The notes under the pieces are model-generated. The model did no database searches, was not told where the DNA came from, and saw only the letters and a program-made list of their open reading frames with translations. The translations under genes were made by a program, and so were the position numbers. Shown in pieces: positions 45,071 through 54,218 of a stretch of 64,000 nt of DNA. How positions within the stretch are numbered: the stretch's first letter is position 1; every line of letters begins with the position of its first letter. Source of the stretch: Bacillus sp. EB01 (GTDB taxonomy: Bacteria > Bacillota > Bacilli > Bacillales > Cytobacillaceae); contig NZ_HG964497.1 of assembly GCF_000613125.1 (NCBI RefSeq), positions 2,930,971 through 2,994,970 on the forward strand. Direction: 5' to 3'.

Positions 45071-46564
45071 ATGTTTTGGAAAAAGAAGAGCAAACCAATC
45101 CGTTATGAAAATAAGGACGGCAACCAGCTTTTTCAAAAAAATAATGATTTATCTATAGCTGCTGTCAAGGCCCTGATTTCAAATATGGATGATGGAGAAA
45201 TGATAGAACACAGTATTAATAAAGACCGGAATATAACTCTTATTTTCATCCGAACATTGATTGACGTGGAAAGGTTAAATGAATCAATCATTCAGCCGTT
45301 AAAAAATTGTTCTGAAGATATGATCCATACCTGCATTGCCTCAGTAAAAGCGGCTGCTCTGACCAGCCTTGATGAAGCACAGCGGCTGATGATGTTGGGA
45401 CATGTGCTCCTTGATGACGGCAAGGGACGCTGGTGGGCTGTTCCATTTGAAAATCCTTTAGGGAGAAGCATTGAATCATCGGAAACAGAAACTATATTAT
45501 ACGGTCCTAAGGACAGCTTCACCGAACAGATTGACCAAAATATCACTTTGCTTCGAAGAAGGCTTCCTCTGACTGAACTTAAAACGGAAAAGTTTTCTGC
45601 CGGGTACCTGACTAAAGCGAAGGTTGTATTACTGTATGTAGAGGGAATCGCCAATCCAGATATTGTAGATATCGCCCGCAAAAAAATTACCAAAATAAAT
45701 TTTGATATGGTGATTGAACAGTCGAATCTGGTAGCGTTTATGGAGGATCACATCCATTCGGTCTTTCCGCAGTTTCAGCAGACAGATCGTCCCGATCAAT
45801 GTGCCTATTCTCTTGGACTTGGAAAAATCGTCATTCTTGTGGCAAATACACCGTTTGCGTTAGTTGCTCCTATCACCTTTTTTCATCTCTTTCAATCACC
45901 AGAGGACTATATCCACAAATGGATGGTTGCCAGTTTCCTGCGATGCCTTCGGTATGTAAGCTACTTGGCGTCTATTACATTAATCCCTATGTATGTTGCG
46001 TTAACCGCCCATCACTATCAGATCATTCCGCTGCAGATTCTGTTTGTTTTATTAGAATCCAGGAGTAAACTGCCATTTAGCCCCTTCTGGGAAGCGCTAT
46101 TAATGCTTCTGATTCTGGAAATTATTAAAGAAGCCAGTTTGAGGATGCCAACAAAAACAAGCACAACTCTGGGTACAATCGGTGGTATTGTTATTGGCCA
46201 GGCAGCAGTGGAAGCAGGATTTGTAAGCAAGGTGTTGATTGTTTTAGTGGGTGTAGCTGCAATTGCGTCTTTTTTAGTTCCAAATTATCTGTTAAGTAAG
46301 ACTAACACACTCATACAATTTGTATTTTTAATTTTAGCATCGTTACTGGGAATTCCAGGAATTGTGTTAGGAATGGTCTATATGCTCGCACACCTTAATG
46401 GACTTACAAGCTTGAAGCAGCCATATTTTGCTCCGGTTGCGCCCCTCTATTGGAGAGATTGGATGGATTTCTTCATTCGGGCTCCTATTCCATGGATGAA
46501 AAAGCGTCCAGCACATTTACATCCTCTCTTTAGATGGAGATATAACCGAGGAGATGATCACTAA
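45071..46564 (+). CDS. spore germination receptor subunit A (GerA family)
   Basis: This is the A subunit of an inner-spore-membrane nutrient receptor. A soluble N-terminal region of about 250 residues is followed by five or so membrane segments (about 255-430) and a basic cytoplasmic tail. Family landmarks are EGIANPDIVDIARKKI near 195 and RMPTKTSTTLGTIGGIVIGQAAVEAG near 360. The ATG at 45071 follows AGGTGAG; a GTG four codons earlier overlaps that site. It is the first of three coupled genes; expression in the forespore by SigG is expected from the family. Confidence 0.9.
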   Translation: MFWKKKSKPIRYENKDGNQLFQKNNDLSIAAVKALISNMDDGEMIEHSINKDRNITLIFIRTLIDVERLNESIIQPLKNCSEDMIHTCIASVKAAALTSLDEAQRLMMLGHVLLDDGKGRWWAVPFENPLGRSIESSETETILYGPKDSFTEQIDQNITLLRRRLPLTELKTEKFSAGYLTKAKVVLLYVEGIANPDIVDIARKKITKINFDMVIEQSNLVAFMEDHIHSVFPQFQQTDRPDQCAYSLGLGKIVILVANTPFALVAPITFFHLFQSPEDYIHKWMVASFLRCLRYVSYLASITLIPMYVALTAHHYQIIPLQILFVLLESRSKLPFSPFWEALLMLLILEIIKEASLRMPTKTSTTLGTIGGIVIGQAAVEAGFVSKVLIVLVGVAAIASFLVPNYLLSKTNTLIQFVFLILASLLGIPGIVLGMVYMLAHLNGLTSLKQPYFAPVAPLYWRDWMDFFIRAPIPWMKKRPAHLHPLFRWRYNRGDDH

Positions 46565-47689
46565 ATGGGGGATTTTATATTATTTGATAAGACTGCTCAA
46601 CTTGGAAAAGGATATATTATTGCATTCGCTAACCGTTCACAAATGCTTTATTTTATATTATTTTTGCCAAAGTTTTTAGAGATGCCGTATTTATTATTAG
46701 GGATACTGGCAGTAGGAATCCTATCTCAGATTAACCTGTTTATTTTATCAAAGTGCCTGTCTTCTAAATATACGCAGCAGGGGTATCATGGATTCGCTGA
46801 TCTTTTAGGCCGGAGGACGCTTCGTATGATAGCCTTTGCCGGGATTGCGTTCATTTTTATAAAGATGAGTATGATTATTCTGGGATATGCTGAAATCGTC
46901 CATCAATTTATTTTTCCTGCTATGCAGCGACCTTGGATTATCCTGTTAATTTTACTAATAAGCACCTATATTGCCAGTCAGGGGATGGAAAAAACACTGC
47001 GCTTTGGCATTATTGCTTTCCTATGTACCTTTTGGATCATACTGCTTTATATTCCATATTTCTTTCCTCCTGCAGCTGAGCTGCATGATCTATATCCTTT
47101 GATCCCAACAGATTGGTCACATAAACCCTGGAAAGGCATATTAATGGTCTGGTCCTCTTTATCAGGACCGGAGTACTTAATTCTGTTGCTGCCTTGGATA
47201 AATTCCAAGCAAAAGATGCTTAGATATTTATCGATTGCAAATGCGATTTCTATTTTAGAGTATTTGCTGCTTTTCTTGGCATGTCTGTTCTTTTTCGGAA
47301 CCACTTACCTGGGGAAAATAGGTTTTCCGGTAGTTAATATGATCAGGTACCTTCAGTCTCCTGTTTTTGAGAGAGTGGAAATTATCATGATTTCCCTGCA
47401 TATGTTTCACTATGTTTTCTTTATATCCGTTTTGCTGCTTTGTTTATATGGTGCTATACGCATTTCTGCAGGAACTCAGTATAAAGAAACTACACGTAAA
47501 GGTTTTTTCGCTGTGTGCTTACTTGTCCTGGCAGGTGTGTTTTTAATTCAGCTGTTCTATTGGAGAGAAGGAAAAGAACTAAACCGCTGGGCAAACGTGC
47601 AATTATGGTCTGGTGCCTTTACTTATTTACTAATTCCATCTCTCCTCCTGGCTGCCACTAAAATAAAGGGGAGGCGTTCCAGTCTATGA
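46565..47689 (+). CDS. spore germination receptor subunit B (GerB family permease-like)
   Basis: The 374-residue membrane protein has about ten hydrophobic segments and belongs to the amino-acid/polyamine transporter-like GerB group, thought to bind the germinant. Landmarks are GDFILFDKTAQLGKGYII at the start and YLILLLPWI near 200. It begins directly after the A-subunit stop, with GAGGAG inside the end of that gene, and its own end overlaps the C-subunit start (ATGA). Confidence 0.88.
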   Translation: MGDFILFDKTAQLGKGYIIAFANRSQMLYFILFLPKFLEMPYLLLGILAVGILSQINLFILSKCLSSKYTQQGYHGFADLLGRRTLRMIAFAGIAFIFIKMSMIILGYAEIVHQFIFPAMQRPWIILLILLISTYIASQGMEKTLRFGIIAFLCTFWIILLYIPYFFPPAAELHDLYPLIPTDWSHKPWKGILMVWSSLSGPEYLILLLPWINSKQKMLRYLSIANAISILEYLLLFLACLFFFGTTYLGKIGFPVVNMIRYLQSPVFERVEIIMISLHMFHYVFFISVLLLCLYGAIRISAGTQYKETTRKGFFAVCLLVLAGVFLIQLFYWREGKELNRWANVQLWSGAFTYLLIPSLLLAATKIKGRRSSL

Positions 47690-48759
47690 GGGCACTCACT
47701 TCATTTATGTATATATTAAGCAGTATATGTCTTTTAACTGGCTGTTCTCCTCTTACAAATGACAACACAGTTGAAGAAATTGCGCCTGTGACCTTTTTGT
47801 CCGTTGAACCGGGAGGAGAAAAAGGTAAATTAAAAGTCTCTACATTGGTTCCTCCCGTCATGAAGGAAGATAAACAATTTTTTTCCACCAATGTCACATT
47901 ATTAGATCAGGGAAAGAGGAGCTTTAATTTGAAATATTACCGGGAAATTAAGCTCGGGCAGCTCCGTATGCTGTTTATTGATGAAAAGGTTGCCAGAAAT
48001 GGAATTGTATCATTGATTGACACGCTATTAGCCGATCCAGATGTATCTCCGCGGCTTTATCTCGTAGTATTGAAAGGTGATTTCGAAGCCTTTATCAAGA
48101 ATCGTATGGAGCAGCAAAAAGATTTGGATTACTATCTATACAGGATGTTTAAGCATTACGAAAAGGGTCAAAAGGGAGAAATTACAGTTACAAATATTCA
48201 TGAGTTTATGGAAAAAGTGTATTCTCCTTATTCAGATCCGTTCATTCCGGTATTTAAGGTGGATAAAGACGATTTTAGCTATGAGGGCACTGGATTTTTT
48301 AGGAATGGAAAGTTAAAAGGGGGTTCTGATAAGAATCAAGACCAATTTTTTCAGCTTCTTAACAACTATCATTTTCTTAATAACATGATCATTACACCAT
48401 TGGACGTCTCTCTGGGGGAAGTCCGTTCACGTGTTACGACACATGTAAATCTACATGACCATACGGTTTCATTTAAGATTCATTATAGAGGCAGAATCGA
48501 TGAATACCGAGGCACCAAAGACCTGGACAGGCAGGACAGCATTTACGAATTAGCCGACGAGCTCGAGGACTATATGGAAGAGGGCACCGTTTCACTGCTG
48601 AAAAAATTCCAGGAATTGAAAGTGGATCCCCTTGAAATAGGCGGACAGACAATGGGACCCGCTTCAAAGCCCATGTCAGAAGAAGAATGGATAAAATTCT
48701 GGGAGAGTGCAAAAATAAAAGTGGACTGTTATTTCGAACTTGAACCTTTATCCATTTAA
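47686..48759 (+). CDS. spore germination receptor subunit C (GerC-family lipoprotein)
   Basis: The 357-residue lipoprotein has signal peptide lipobox LLTGC near residue 19 and the conserved RLYLVVLKG and C-terminal EWIKFWESAKIKVD segments of Ger(x)C proteins. It completes the receptor on the outer face of the inner spore membrane. The start overlaps the B-subunit stop, after GGGGAGG. It is a little shorter than typical C subunits (about 375-400 residues). Confidence 0.88.
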   Translation: MRALTSFMYILSSICLLTGCSPLTNDNTVEEIAPVTFLSVEPGGEKGKLKVSTLVPPVMKEDKQFFSTNVTLLDQGKRSFNLKYYREIKLGQLRMLFIDEKVARNGIVSLIDTLLADPDVSPRLYLVVLKGDFEAFIKNRMEQQKDLDYYLYRMFKHYEKGQKGEITVTNIHEFMEKVYSPYSDPFIPVFKVDKDDFSYEGTGFFRNGKLKGGSDKNQDQFFQLLNNYHFLNNMIITPLDVSLGEVRSRVTTHVNLHDHTVSFKIHYRGRIDEYRGTKDLDRQDSIYELADELEDYMEEGTVSLLKKFQELKVDPLEIGGQTMGPASKPMSEEEWIKFWESAKIKVDCYFELEPLSI

Positions 48760-48774
48760 TAGAGAGTACAAGTA

Positions 48775-48805
48775 AGGCTGCGATACACTTCGCAGCCTGT
48801 TCTTT
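48775..48805 (+). terminator. terminator of the ger operon
   Basis: AGGCTGCGA pairs perfectly with TCGCAGCCT around a six-base loop and is followed by GTTCTTTT. It begins 16 bases after the stop codon. Confidence 0.88.
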
Positions 48806-48834
48806 TAAATCTTGACGATCATTCTGCTGTCAGT

Positions 48835-49124
48835 GAAGGTAGTTAACAATATTGCCTGGAGAAGATAAATTGAACCGCACTGCAGTTGGTAGACAACCCA
48901 TTTTCGTCCCTATAATTGAGTACGTTTAGATTATATTCTAATGTAAATGCTGTATAGCTCTTCTTTAGTGCTTCCAACCCGTGTAATTTATATTTTTTTA
49001 TCAAAAAATAAACCTTTACTGTATTAGAAATTCCTAAAGATTAGGCAATAGAATTAAGACTTTCTCCTCCGTTTTCGTATCGAAAAACGGCATCTAGTTT
49101 TTGTTCAACAGTAAATCTCGCCAT
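48835..49124 (-). pseudogene. IS150-type (IS3 family) transposase orfA remnant
   Basis: After GGAGGTG the minus strand encodes MARFTVEQKLDAVFRYENGG, the helix-turn-helix start of IS150-like OrfA. It runs into an in-frame TAA where SIAKSLG would be expected, continues with LEALKKSYTAF and LNVLNYRDENG, and then shifts frame to RFNLSSPGNIVNY. No orfB or terminal inverted repeats are visible. It is a dead 5' fragment. Confidence 0.8.
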
Positions 49125-49806
49125 AAAAAACACACCTCCAATTATTAACTCCTTGTGTAACAATTGGGATGCAGTTCAATGAGATTAGCGCTCTTATTTA
49201 TTGTAAAAGGGCTGGTTCATTTACAGTTCAAAAAAAATCTTTTATTAGACAAAACTCCTCCTGCAGACCCTCGATTCTTTTATTTAACAACGTTTTATCA
49301 GACGAAACTCCGCTTGGAGAACACCGGTTCTTCTATTAAAAAGAAACCCTCATGCAGGAACAGGTTTTCAGCTTGAATATTCTCTAACATTCACGATGGA
49401 CAAGGTAATCGAGCAATTGTTTTAAGTTTTGACCGGCATCTTCTCCATTGCTGCACAGTAATGATTCACATCAGTTTTTTGGCCCCACGCCAAGGATGGA
49501 GACAAAGGTTGATTTGTTAGCTTATTTTTCAAGACAATCTCCTCTCTTAACCCAGATAAATGATCTAATCATTGCATTTCTTTTATTCAAGGAGATTGAT
49601 AGAGTAATTTTTGAAAATATTGCGCTGCCTTCAACATTGTTAAACTTCCATGCTGTTTTCTTACTAAAGTCTTTTTAGACTATCTATAAAAAATATTTAC
49701 CAAAAGATCGTAACCTGTAAAAGAATAAACCTGTGCAAAGTCAATTCTACACAGGCTCATTCGTAAGTGCGTCACCTTGTTAAGCCTTCCCTTAATAAAC
49801 AAAAAC
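49125..49806. other. intergenic, decayed DNA
   Basis: The open frames here lack ribosome binding sites and plausible products. Two related 25-base segments with GACAAAACTCC and GACGAAACTCC lie near 49240 and 49298. The last 80 bases hold the terminator of the coat gene pair. Confidence 0.4.
49727..49757 (-). terminator. terminator of the minus-strand coat gene pair
   Basis: CCTGTG pairs with CACAGG across a 14-base loop; the minus-strand sequence after the stem is TTTATTCTTTT. Confidence 0.65.
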
Positions 49807-50106
49807 CTATTGCTGTGCCAGGTTTGTTGCTGTTTGTGATGCAGTTAAATCAACCTGCAGCTGCTCACTTAGATTATACGGATGATAGTATCCTTTTGAC
49901 ATCATATAGCTGCTGATATTTTCATGAGTTTGAATAGCAGCCTGTAAATGTTCTCTTAATACTGTTCTTAATTCCGGGGTAGCCGCTTCTGTTATTGCAA
50001 TTGTGTAATTTCTTATTCCTGCTTTAGCAGACATTAAGAAATCAGTTGCGATAACCTGGTCAGTCATACCGCCCATTCCTACCATGTTTTGGATAAATTC
50101 ATTCAT
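49807..50106 (-). CDS. CotF-like spore coat protein (YraD-like)
   Basis: The 99-residue protein has the CotF-family core: an acidic N-terminus, ATDFLMSAKAGIRNYTIAITE near residue 20 and GYYHPYNLSEQLQVDL near 70. Length equals that recalled for B. subtilis YraD. Such proteins are small structural components of the spore coat. Its ATG overlaps the stop of the preceding small gene. It is paralogous to the plus-strand gene at 50694. Confidence 0.82.
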   Translation of the reverse strand: MNEFIQNMVGMGGMTDQVIATDFLMSAKAGIRNYTIAITEAATPELRTVLREHLQAAIQTHENISSYMMSKGYYHPYNLSEQLQVDLTASQTATNLAQQ

Positions 50107-50312
50107 TGGTTGGCCCCCCGATTTGTTAAAAATTGCTGCAAATGCTGAATTTGCTGCTGTCCTGCAGAAACATCATTTGAAAGAATTGTTTTTAATTCTT
50201 CATCCTGTGCCAAAGGACCCATTGTTGTTGATTTGGTTAAACACAGGTTTTTAAAGGTTAACAATTCGTGTACTTCCAGAGTCTCATGCAATCCTAGATA
50301 TTTGACCATCAT
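50103..50312 (-). CDS. small coat-associated protein (YraE-like)
   Basis: The 69-residue product contains LGLHETLEVHELLTFKNLCLTKS, closely similar to LALHETLETHEIINMKTVCLLRS of the divergent gene at 50469. Both are CotF N-terminal-like helical modules. The ATG at 50312 follows GGGAGTG; the ATG four codons upstream would overlap that site. With its downstream partner it reconstitutes the two halves of a CotF protein as separate genes. Confidence 0.78.
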   Translation of the reverse strand: MMVKYLGLHETLEVHELLTFKNLCLTKSTTMGPLAQDEELKTILSNDVSAGQQQIQHLQQFLTNRGANQ

Positions 50313-50354
50313 TTTCACTCCCATTAAAGTTTTTTACCTTCTTATTTATTTGAA

Positions 50355-50379
50355 TGACATGAATGGAATATTCATGTCA
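50355..50379. promoter_or_regulatory. 10-bp inverted repeat between divergent coat gene pairs
   Basis: TGACATGAAT and ATTCATGTCA are perfectly complementary with a five-base spacer GGAAT. It is central in the 156-base gap between the two divergent coat operons, so one regulator such as a late mother-cell DNA-binding protein could control both. No T-run follows on either side. Confidence 0.6.
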
Positions 50380-50468
50380 GAAAATATATTCTCCCTTTGA
50401 TTGTGAATAAAAAGAAAACCTCATTGGGAAAATACTTTTGAATATAAAAAAGGAGAGGTGAAGAATTG

Positions 50469-50678
50469 ATGGAGCAGCAAAAGTTGGCTCTACACGAAAC
50501 TTTGGAGACACATGAAATCATCAATATGAAAACTGTATGTTTACTTAGGTCAAAATTAATGCAAGGGATTTGCTTTAATAATGAGTTGAAACAGTTAATG
50601 CAAAAAGATGTTCAACAATCAACAGATGCTATAAATGAGCTACTGCCTTTTTATAAACAAAGTGAAATTCTTCATTAA
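50469..50678 (+). CDS. small coat-associated protein (YraG-like)
   Basis: The 69-residue helical protein is a CotF N-terminal-like module (LHETLETHEIINMK near residue 6) paralogous to the divergent gene at 50103-50312, which has the same length. AGGAGAGGTGAAG precedes the ATG at 50469. It is followed 15 bases later by the CotF-like gene and then adhB, the same order as yraG-yraF-adhB in B. subtilis. Confidence 0.8.
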   Translation: MEQQKLALHETLETHEIINMKTVCLLRSKLMQGICFNNELKQLMQKDVQQSTDAINELLPFYKQSEILH

Positions 50679-50693
50679 CCAGGAGGTGGAATC

Positions 50694-51053
50694 ATGAAAG
50701 ACTATCTAGACCCGAGAAACGCGGAAGGCATGCCGAATCTGGCTGATTCTGCATTTGCAATGGATTTCTTGCTTTCTGTAAAAAATGGTATTCGTAATTA
50801 TGGCTTTGCCATTGCAGAAGTTGCGAATCCGGAACTTAAAAGAGTATTAACTAAACAATTGATGCAAGCAATTGATTTACACGGAGAAATTTCCGACTTA
50901 ATGATCGAGAGAAAATGGCTTCACCCCTATAATTTTAAGGAGCAGTATCCAGTTGATTTAAAAGGAGCAGAGACAGCCGTTCAAATTGGACAAATGACTC
51001 TCTTCCATAATGACACCGACCGGGGCGGAATGTTCGCTACTCCAAATGAATAA
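50694..51053 (+). CDS. yraF: CotF-like spore coat protein (YraF-like)
   Basis: The 119-residue protein has FAMDFLLSVKNGIRNYGFAI near residue 22 and KWLHPYNFKEQYPVDLKGAETAV near 85, the CotF core. The length is close to that recalled for B. subtilis YraF. A ribosome binding site AGGAGGTGG precedes it. It lies 18 bases before the alcohol dehydrogenase gene, so both are probably made in the mother cell late in sporulation. Confidence 0.83.
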   Translation: MKDYLDPRNAEGMPNLADSAFAMDFLLSVKNGIRNYGFAIAEVANPELKRVLTKQLMQAIDLHGEISDLMIERKWLHPYNFKEQYPVDLKGAETAVQIGQMTLFHNDTDRGGMFATPNE

Positions 51054-51071
51054 AAGGAGAGAAATACTTAG

Positions 51072-52208
51072 ATGAAAGCTGTTACCTATCAAGGGATTAA
51101 AAATGTAGAAGTAAGAGAAGTGAAAGATCCCACAATTAAGAATTCCGATGATATTATCGTTAAAATAACAAGTTCCGCAATTTGTGGGTCGGACCTTCAT
51201 TTAATTCATGGTATGATTCCAAGCATGCCTACTGACTTTGTCATTGGGCATGAGCCGATGGGGATTGTTGAGGAAATCGGGCCAGATGTAAGGAATTTAA
51301 AAAAAGGTGACCGGGTCATTATCCCTTTCAACGTGAGTTGCGGCTCGTGCTGGTATTGTAATCATGATCTAACCAGCCAATGTGATAATTCCAATCCCCA
51401 TGGTGACATGGGCGGATTCTTCGGCTACTCTGAACTCACTGGCGGCTATGCTGGCGGGCAAGCTGAGTATATGCGTGTCCCTTACGGAAACTTTACGCCT
51501 TTTAAAATTCCTGAAGCTTGCGAAGTTGAAGATGAAAAGCTTTGTTTGCTTGCCGATGCAGCTTCAACCGCCTACTGGACGGTTGACCATGCCGGCGTCA
51601 AAGAGGGAGATACAGTCATAGTGCTTGGTTGCGGCCCGGTTGGACTGCTTGCCCAAAAGTTCGCCTGGTACAAAGGAGCAAAAAGGGTTATTGCTGTAGA
51701 TTACATTGACTACCGGCTGCAGCATGCTAAGAGACACAACAAGGTTGAGATTGTGAATTTTGAACAGCATGAAAACACCGGACAGTACCTAAAGGAAATT
51801 ACAAAGGGCGGAGCAGATATAGTCATCGATGCTGTCGGTATGGATGGAAAGTGGACCGAAATGGAATTCCTTGCAAGCGGACTGAAGCTTCAGGGCGGAG
51901 CGATGGGGGCGATCGTAATTGCCAGCCAGGCGGTTAGAAAAGGCGGCACTATCCAAATAACAGGCGTTTATGGAGGACGATACAATGCTTTTCCGCTTGG
52001 AGACTTGTTCCAGAGAAATATTGATCTAAAAATGGGACAGGCACCAGTTATTCCGTATATGCCTTTCCTATATGACTTGTTCAATTCCGGAAAAGTAGAT
52101 CCTAGCGATGTTATTACACACGTCCTCCCGCTCGACCAGGCTAAGCATGGATATGAGGTTTTTGACACCAAAACAGAAGATTGCATTAAAGTTGTATTAA
52201 AACCATAA
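51072..52208 (+). CDS. adhB: zinc-dependent alcohol dehydrogenase (AdhB-like)
   Basis: The 378-residue medium-chain dehydrogenase has the catalytic zinc ligands in CGSDLH (near 38) and GHEPMG (near 62). The four-cysteine structural zinc loop is CGSCWYCNHDLTSQC, and the NAD fold carries GCGPVGLLA near 190. It resembles the formaldehyde/glutathione-dependent branch and matches B. subtilis AdhB in length and context beside coat genes. The natural substrate is not established. Confidence 0.88.
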   Translation: MKAVTYQGIKNVEVREVKDPTIKNSDDIIVKITSSAICGSDLHLIHGMIPSMPTDFVIGHEPMGIVEEIGPDVRNLKKGDRVIIPFNVSCGSCWYCNHDLTSQCDNSNPHGDMGGFFGYSELTGGYAGGQAEYMRVPYGNFTPFKIPEACEVEDEKLCLLADAASTAYWTVDHAGVKEGDTVIVLGCGPVGLLAQKFAWYKGAKRVIAVDYIDYRLQHAKRHNKVEIVNFEQHENTGQYLKEITKGGADIVIDAVGMDGKWTEMEFLASGLKLQGGAMGAIVIASQAVRKGGTIQITGVYGGRYNAFPLGDLFQRNIDLKMGQAPVIPYMPFLYDLFNSGKVDPSDVITHVLPLDQAKHGYEVFDTKTEDCIKVVLKP

Positions 52209-52216
52209 AAACAGCC

Positions 52217-52246
52217 AGCCCAGTGAGTTTAAGACTGGGTTTTTTG
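52217..52246 (+). terminator. terminator after adhB
   Basis: CCCAGT pairs with ACTGGG (with flanking A-T pairs) around a nine-base loop and is followed by TTTTTTGTTT. It separates the coat/adhB transcript from the radical SAM gene. Confidence 0.88.
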
Positions 52247-52321
52247 TTTACCACCGCAAAAGTAATGATTTCTCCTCGTGTTTGCAGAAATGAGTTACAC
52301 TATAATAAAGGAGTTAACCAT

Positions 52322-53173
52322 ATGCAAATTCAGCAAAGAGAAATTAGTGCCAAGAAAATCCTAACTGAAGCTACCGGGTATTTGGATGTAGGTTTTACCC
52401 ATTCCTTAAATCCATATAGCGGATGCAGTTTTTCATGTCGATACTGTTATGTCAGGGAAATGCCTATTCAAAAATTCAGGGATGTCCCCTGGGGAGAGTG
52501 GCTGGACATTAAAAAGAATGCCGCAGAAAATTATCGGGATGAACTGTTGAAACTTCGAAGGAAAGGCAAGCCCAGTAACATCTTTATGTCTTCTGCAACC
52601 GACCCCTATCAGCCAATTGAACGGAAAACAGCAATAACCAGGTCTATTTTGGAGGAAATGGTCCAACATCCCCCGGATTTTCTGCAAATCCAAACACGCG
52701 GGCCGTTAATTACAAGAGATATCGATCTGCTAGTTAAGTTAAAAGATAAATGCAGGCTTCTTGTATCGATGACTGTCGAAACAGATAGAGAAGAAATCAA
52801 GCGTTTATTCGCCCCCCTTGCACCAGGCATAAAACTGCGGTTGAAAGCTCTTAAACAACTCCATGATGCGGGTATTTTTACCCAGGCTGCTATTTCGCCT
52901 GTTTTGCCGTTTACGCCTGATTTTCCGGAAAGACTAAGTGGAATTGCAGATGCGATTTGGATTGATACACTGTCGATAGGCGATGGTTCTTTTGGAAAAC
53001 GTTCAGAGAGGCTTGGTATGCCGGAACTATTTGAAGAACAGGGTTTGTCCAAATGGTACCGTAACGATATCCATGAAAGTGTGGCCAAGTATTTTAAAAA
53101 GCATTTGCCTGGTGTCATCATAAGGGTATCTAAAGAAGAAGCCTTCCCACTTTTAAAACATACATTAACATAA
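52322..53173 (+). CDS. radical SAM protein, SPL family
   Basis: The 283-residue enzyme contains the radical SAM cluster motif CSFSCRYC (Cys-x3-Cys-x2-Cys) near residue 37, and FMSSATDPYQPIE and RLKALKQLHDAGIF further on, as in spore photoproduct lyase-like proteins. It is shorter than true SplB (about 340 residues) and lacks its C-terminal cysteine region, so another substrate is likely. The ATG at 52322 follows AAGGAG; upstream in-frame codons pass through the adhB terminator and cannot be translated normally. Confidence 0.83.
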   Translation: MQIQQREISAKKILTEATGYLDVGFTHSLNPYSGCSFSCRYCYVREMPIQKFRDVPWGEWLDIKKNAAENYRDELLKLRRKGKPSNIFMSSATDPYQPIERKTAITRSILEEMVQHPPDFLQIQTRGPLITRDIDLLVKLKDKCRLLVSMTVETDREEIKRLFAPLAPGIKLRLKALKQLHDAGIFTQAAISPVLPFTPDFPERLSGIADAIWIDTLSIGDGSFGKRSERLGMPELFEEQGLSKWYRNDIHESVAKYFKKHLPGVIIRVSKEEAFPLLKHTLT

Positions 53174-53174
53174 A

Positions 53175-53216
53175 AACCGGCCATTTCTATTTAAGATAGG
53201 CCGGTTGAATTTTGTT
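53175..53216. terminator. bidirectional terminator between convergent genes
   Basis: AACCGGCC pairs perfectly with GGCCGGTT across a 16-base loop. Preceding A residues and following T residues make it work in both directions. Confidence 0.83.
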
Positions 53217-53219
53217 TGT

Positions 53220-54092
53220 TTATTTTGTCTGGGAAATTTCATTAACAATTTCAGTTAATGCCTCTTTGACCGGTGTAGCTGGACGTCCCAGAACCTTTTC
53301 GAAATCATTGCTTTCAACTTCCAGAGAGCCATTGCGAATGCTTTCCTGAATGCCGACCAGGAGCGGGATGACGAAATCAGGGAGACCTGCATCTTTCATG
53401 ATAGCCGCATAGGCAGTGTCATCCACCTGCTGCACATTGACATCTTTACCCAGGACATTTCCCAGTTCGGAAACAAGTTCTTCCTGGGTCAATAACTTCC
53501 CTGACAGTTCGTAGATTGTGTTTTCATGGCCATTACCGGAAAGGACTGCAGCAGCAGCTTCTGCATAATCCTGCTGTGTTGCCCAGCCTACCTTACCATT
53601 ACCAGCTGATGTAACCCATGGTGCCCCTGCCATGACAGCCTGGATGGTTGGAATTTCATTCTCGAGGTACCAATTATTGCGAAGGAATGAATAAGGAATA
53701 CCTGTTTTCTTGATGGCTGCTTCAGTAGCAACATGAGGCGGAGCCATTAGATTAGTGCTTTCTGGAGCATTAGCTATACTTGTATAAGCAATAAATTTAA
53801 CACCGGCGCGCTCCGCTGCAGCGACCGCGTTTGTATGCTGGCGGATTCTTGTTTCATTGTCCCCATCAGCAGAAATGATTAACAAGCGGTCGATTCCGGC
53901 AAATGCTGTATCCAATGTTTCCGGGCTGTCAAAATCACCCTGCCGGACGTCTACTCCGCGGGCTTGTAATCCTGCAGCTTTTTCAGGGTTGCGGACACTG
54001 ACAGCCACTTGCTCAGCTGGAACAGTGTTTAATAATGTATCCACGATTTTTGTTCCAAGTTTTCCAGTTGCGCCTGTAACTAACAATTTCAT
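53220..54092 (-). CDS. NAD(P)H:quinone oxidoreductase type 2 (QorB/YtfG-like)
   Basis: The 290-residue atypical SDR of the NmrA group has the cofactor loop GATGKLG at residues 7-13, RLLIISADGD near 70, and PYSFLRNNWYLEN near 140, a hallmark of the QorB/YtfG branch. It probably reduces quinones with NADPH and protects against electrophiles. It lies downstream of an IDEAL-domain gene, an Rrf2 regulator and spx on the same strand, which fits a thiol- or quinone-stress group. Confidence 0.83.
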   Translation of the reverse strand: MKLLVTGATGKLGTKIVDTLLNTVPAEQVAVSVRNPEKAAGLQARGVDVRQGDFDSPETLDTAFAGIDRLLIISADGDNETRIRQHTNAVAAAERAGVKFIAYTSIANAPESTNLMAPPHVATEAAIKKTGIPYSFLRNNWYLENEIPTIQAVMAGAPWVTSAGNGKVGWATQQDYAEAAAAVLSGNGHENTIYELSGKLLTQEELVSELGNVLGKDVNVQQVDDTAYAAIMKDAGLPDFVIPLLVGIQESIRNGSLEVESNDFEKVLGRPATPVKEALTEIVNEISQTK

Positions 54093-54218
54093 AAAAAAGT
54101 CCCTCCTAGATTCATTTTTGGTTGTAACTCATTCAGTGAAAAAACTGCCTGTCACTCCCCAACTTTACCAGCAATTTTAGGAAGTCACTGGCACACAGCT
54201 TTCATACACGGGAATACG

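Noticed and set aside
49448-49678. 76-codon frame with an apparently protein-like middle
   Set aside because: No ribosome binding site at any start, no recognisable family, and it lies in a decay zone next to an IS remnant.
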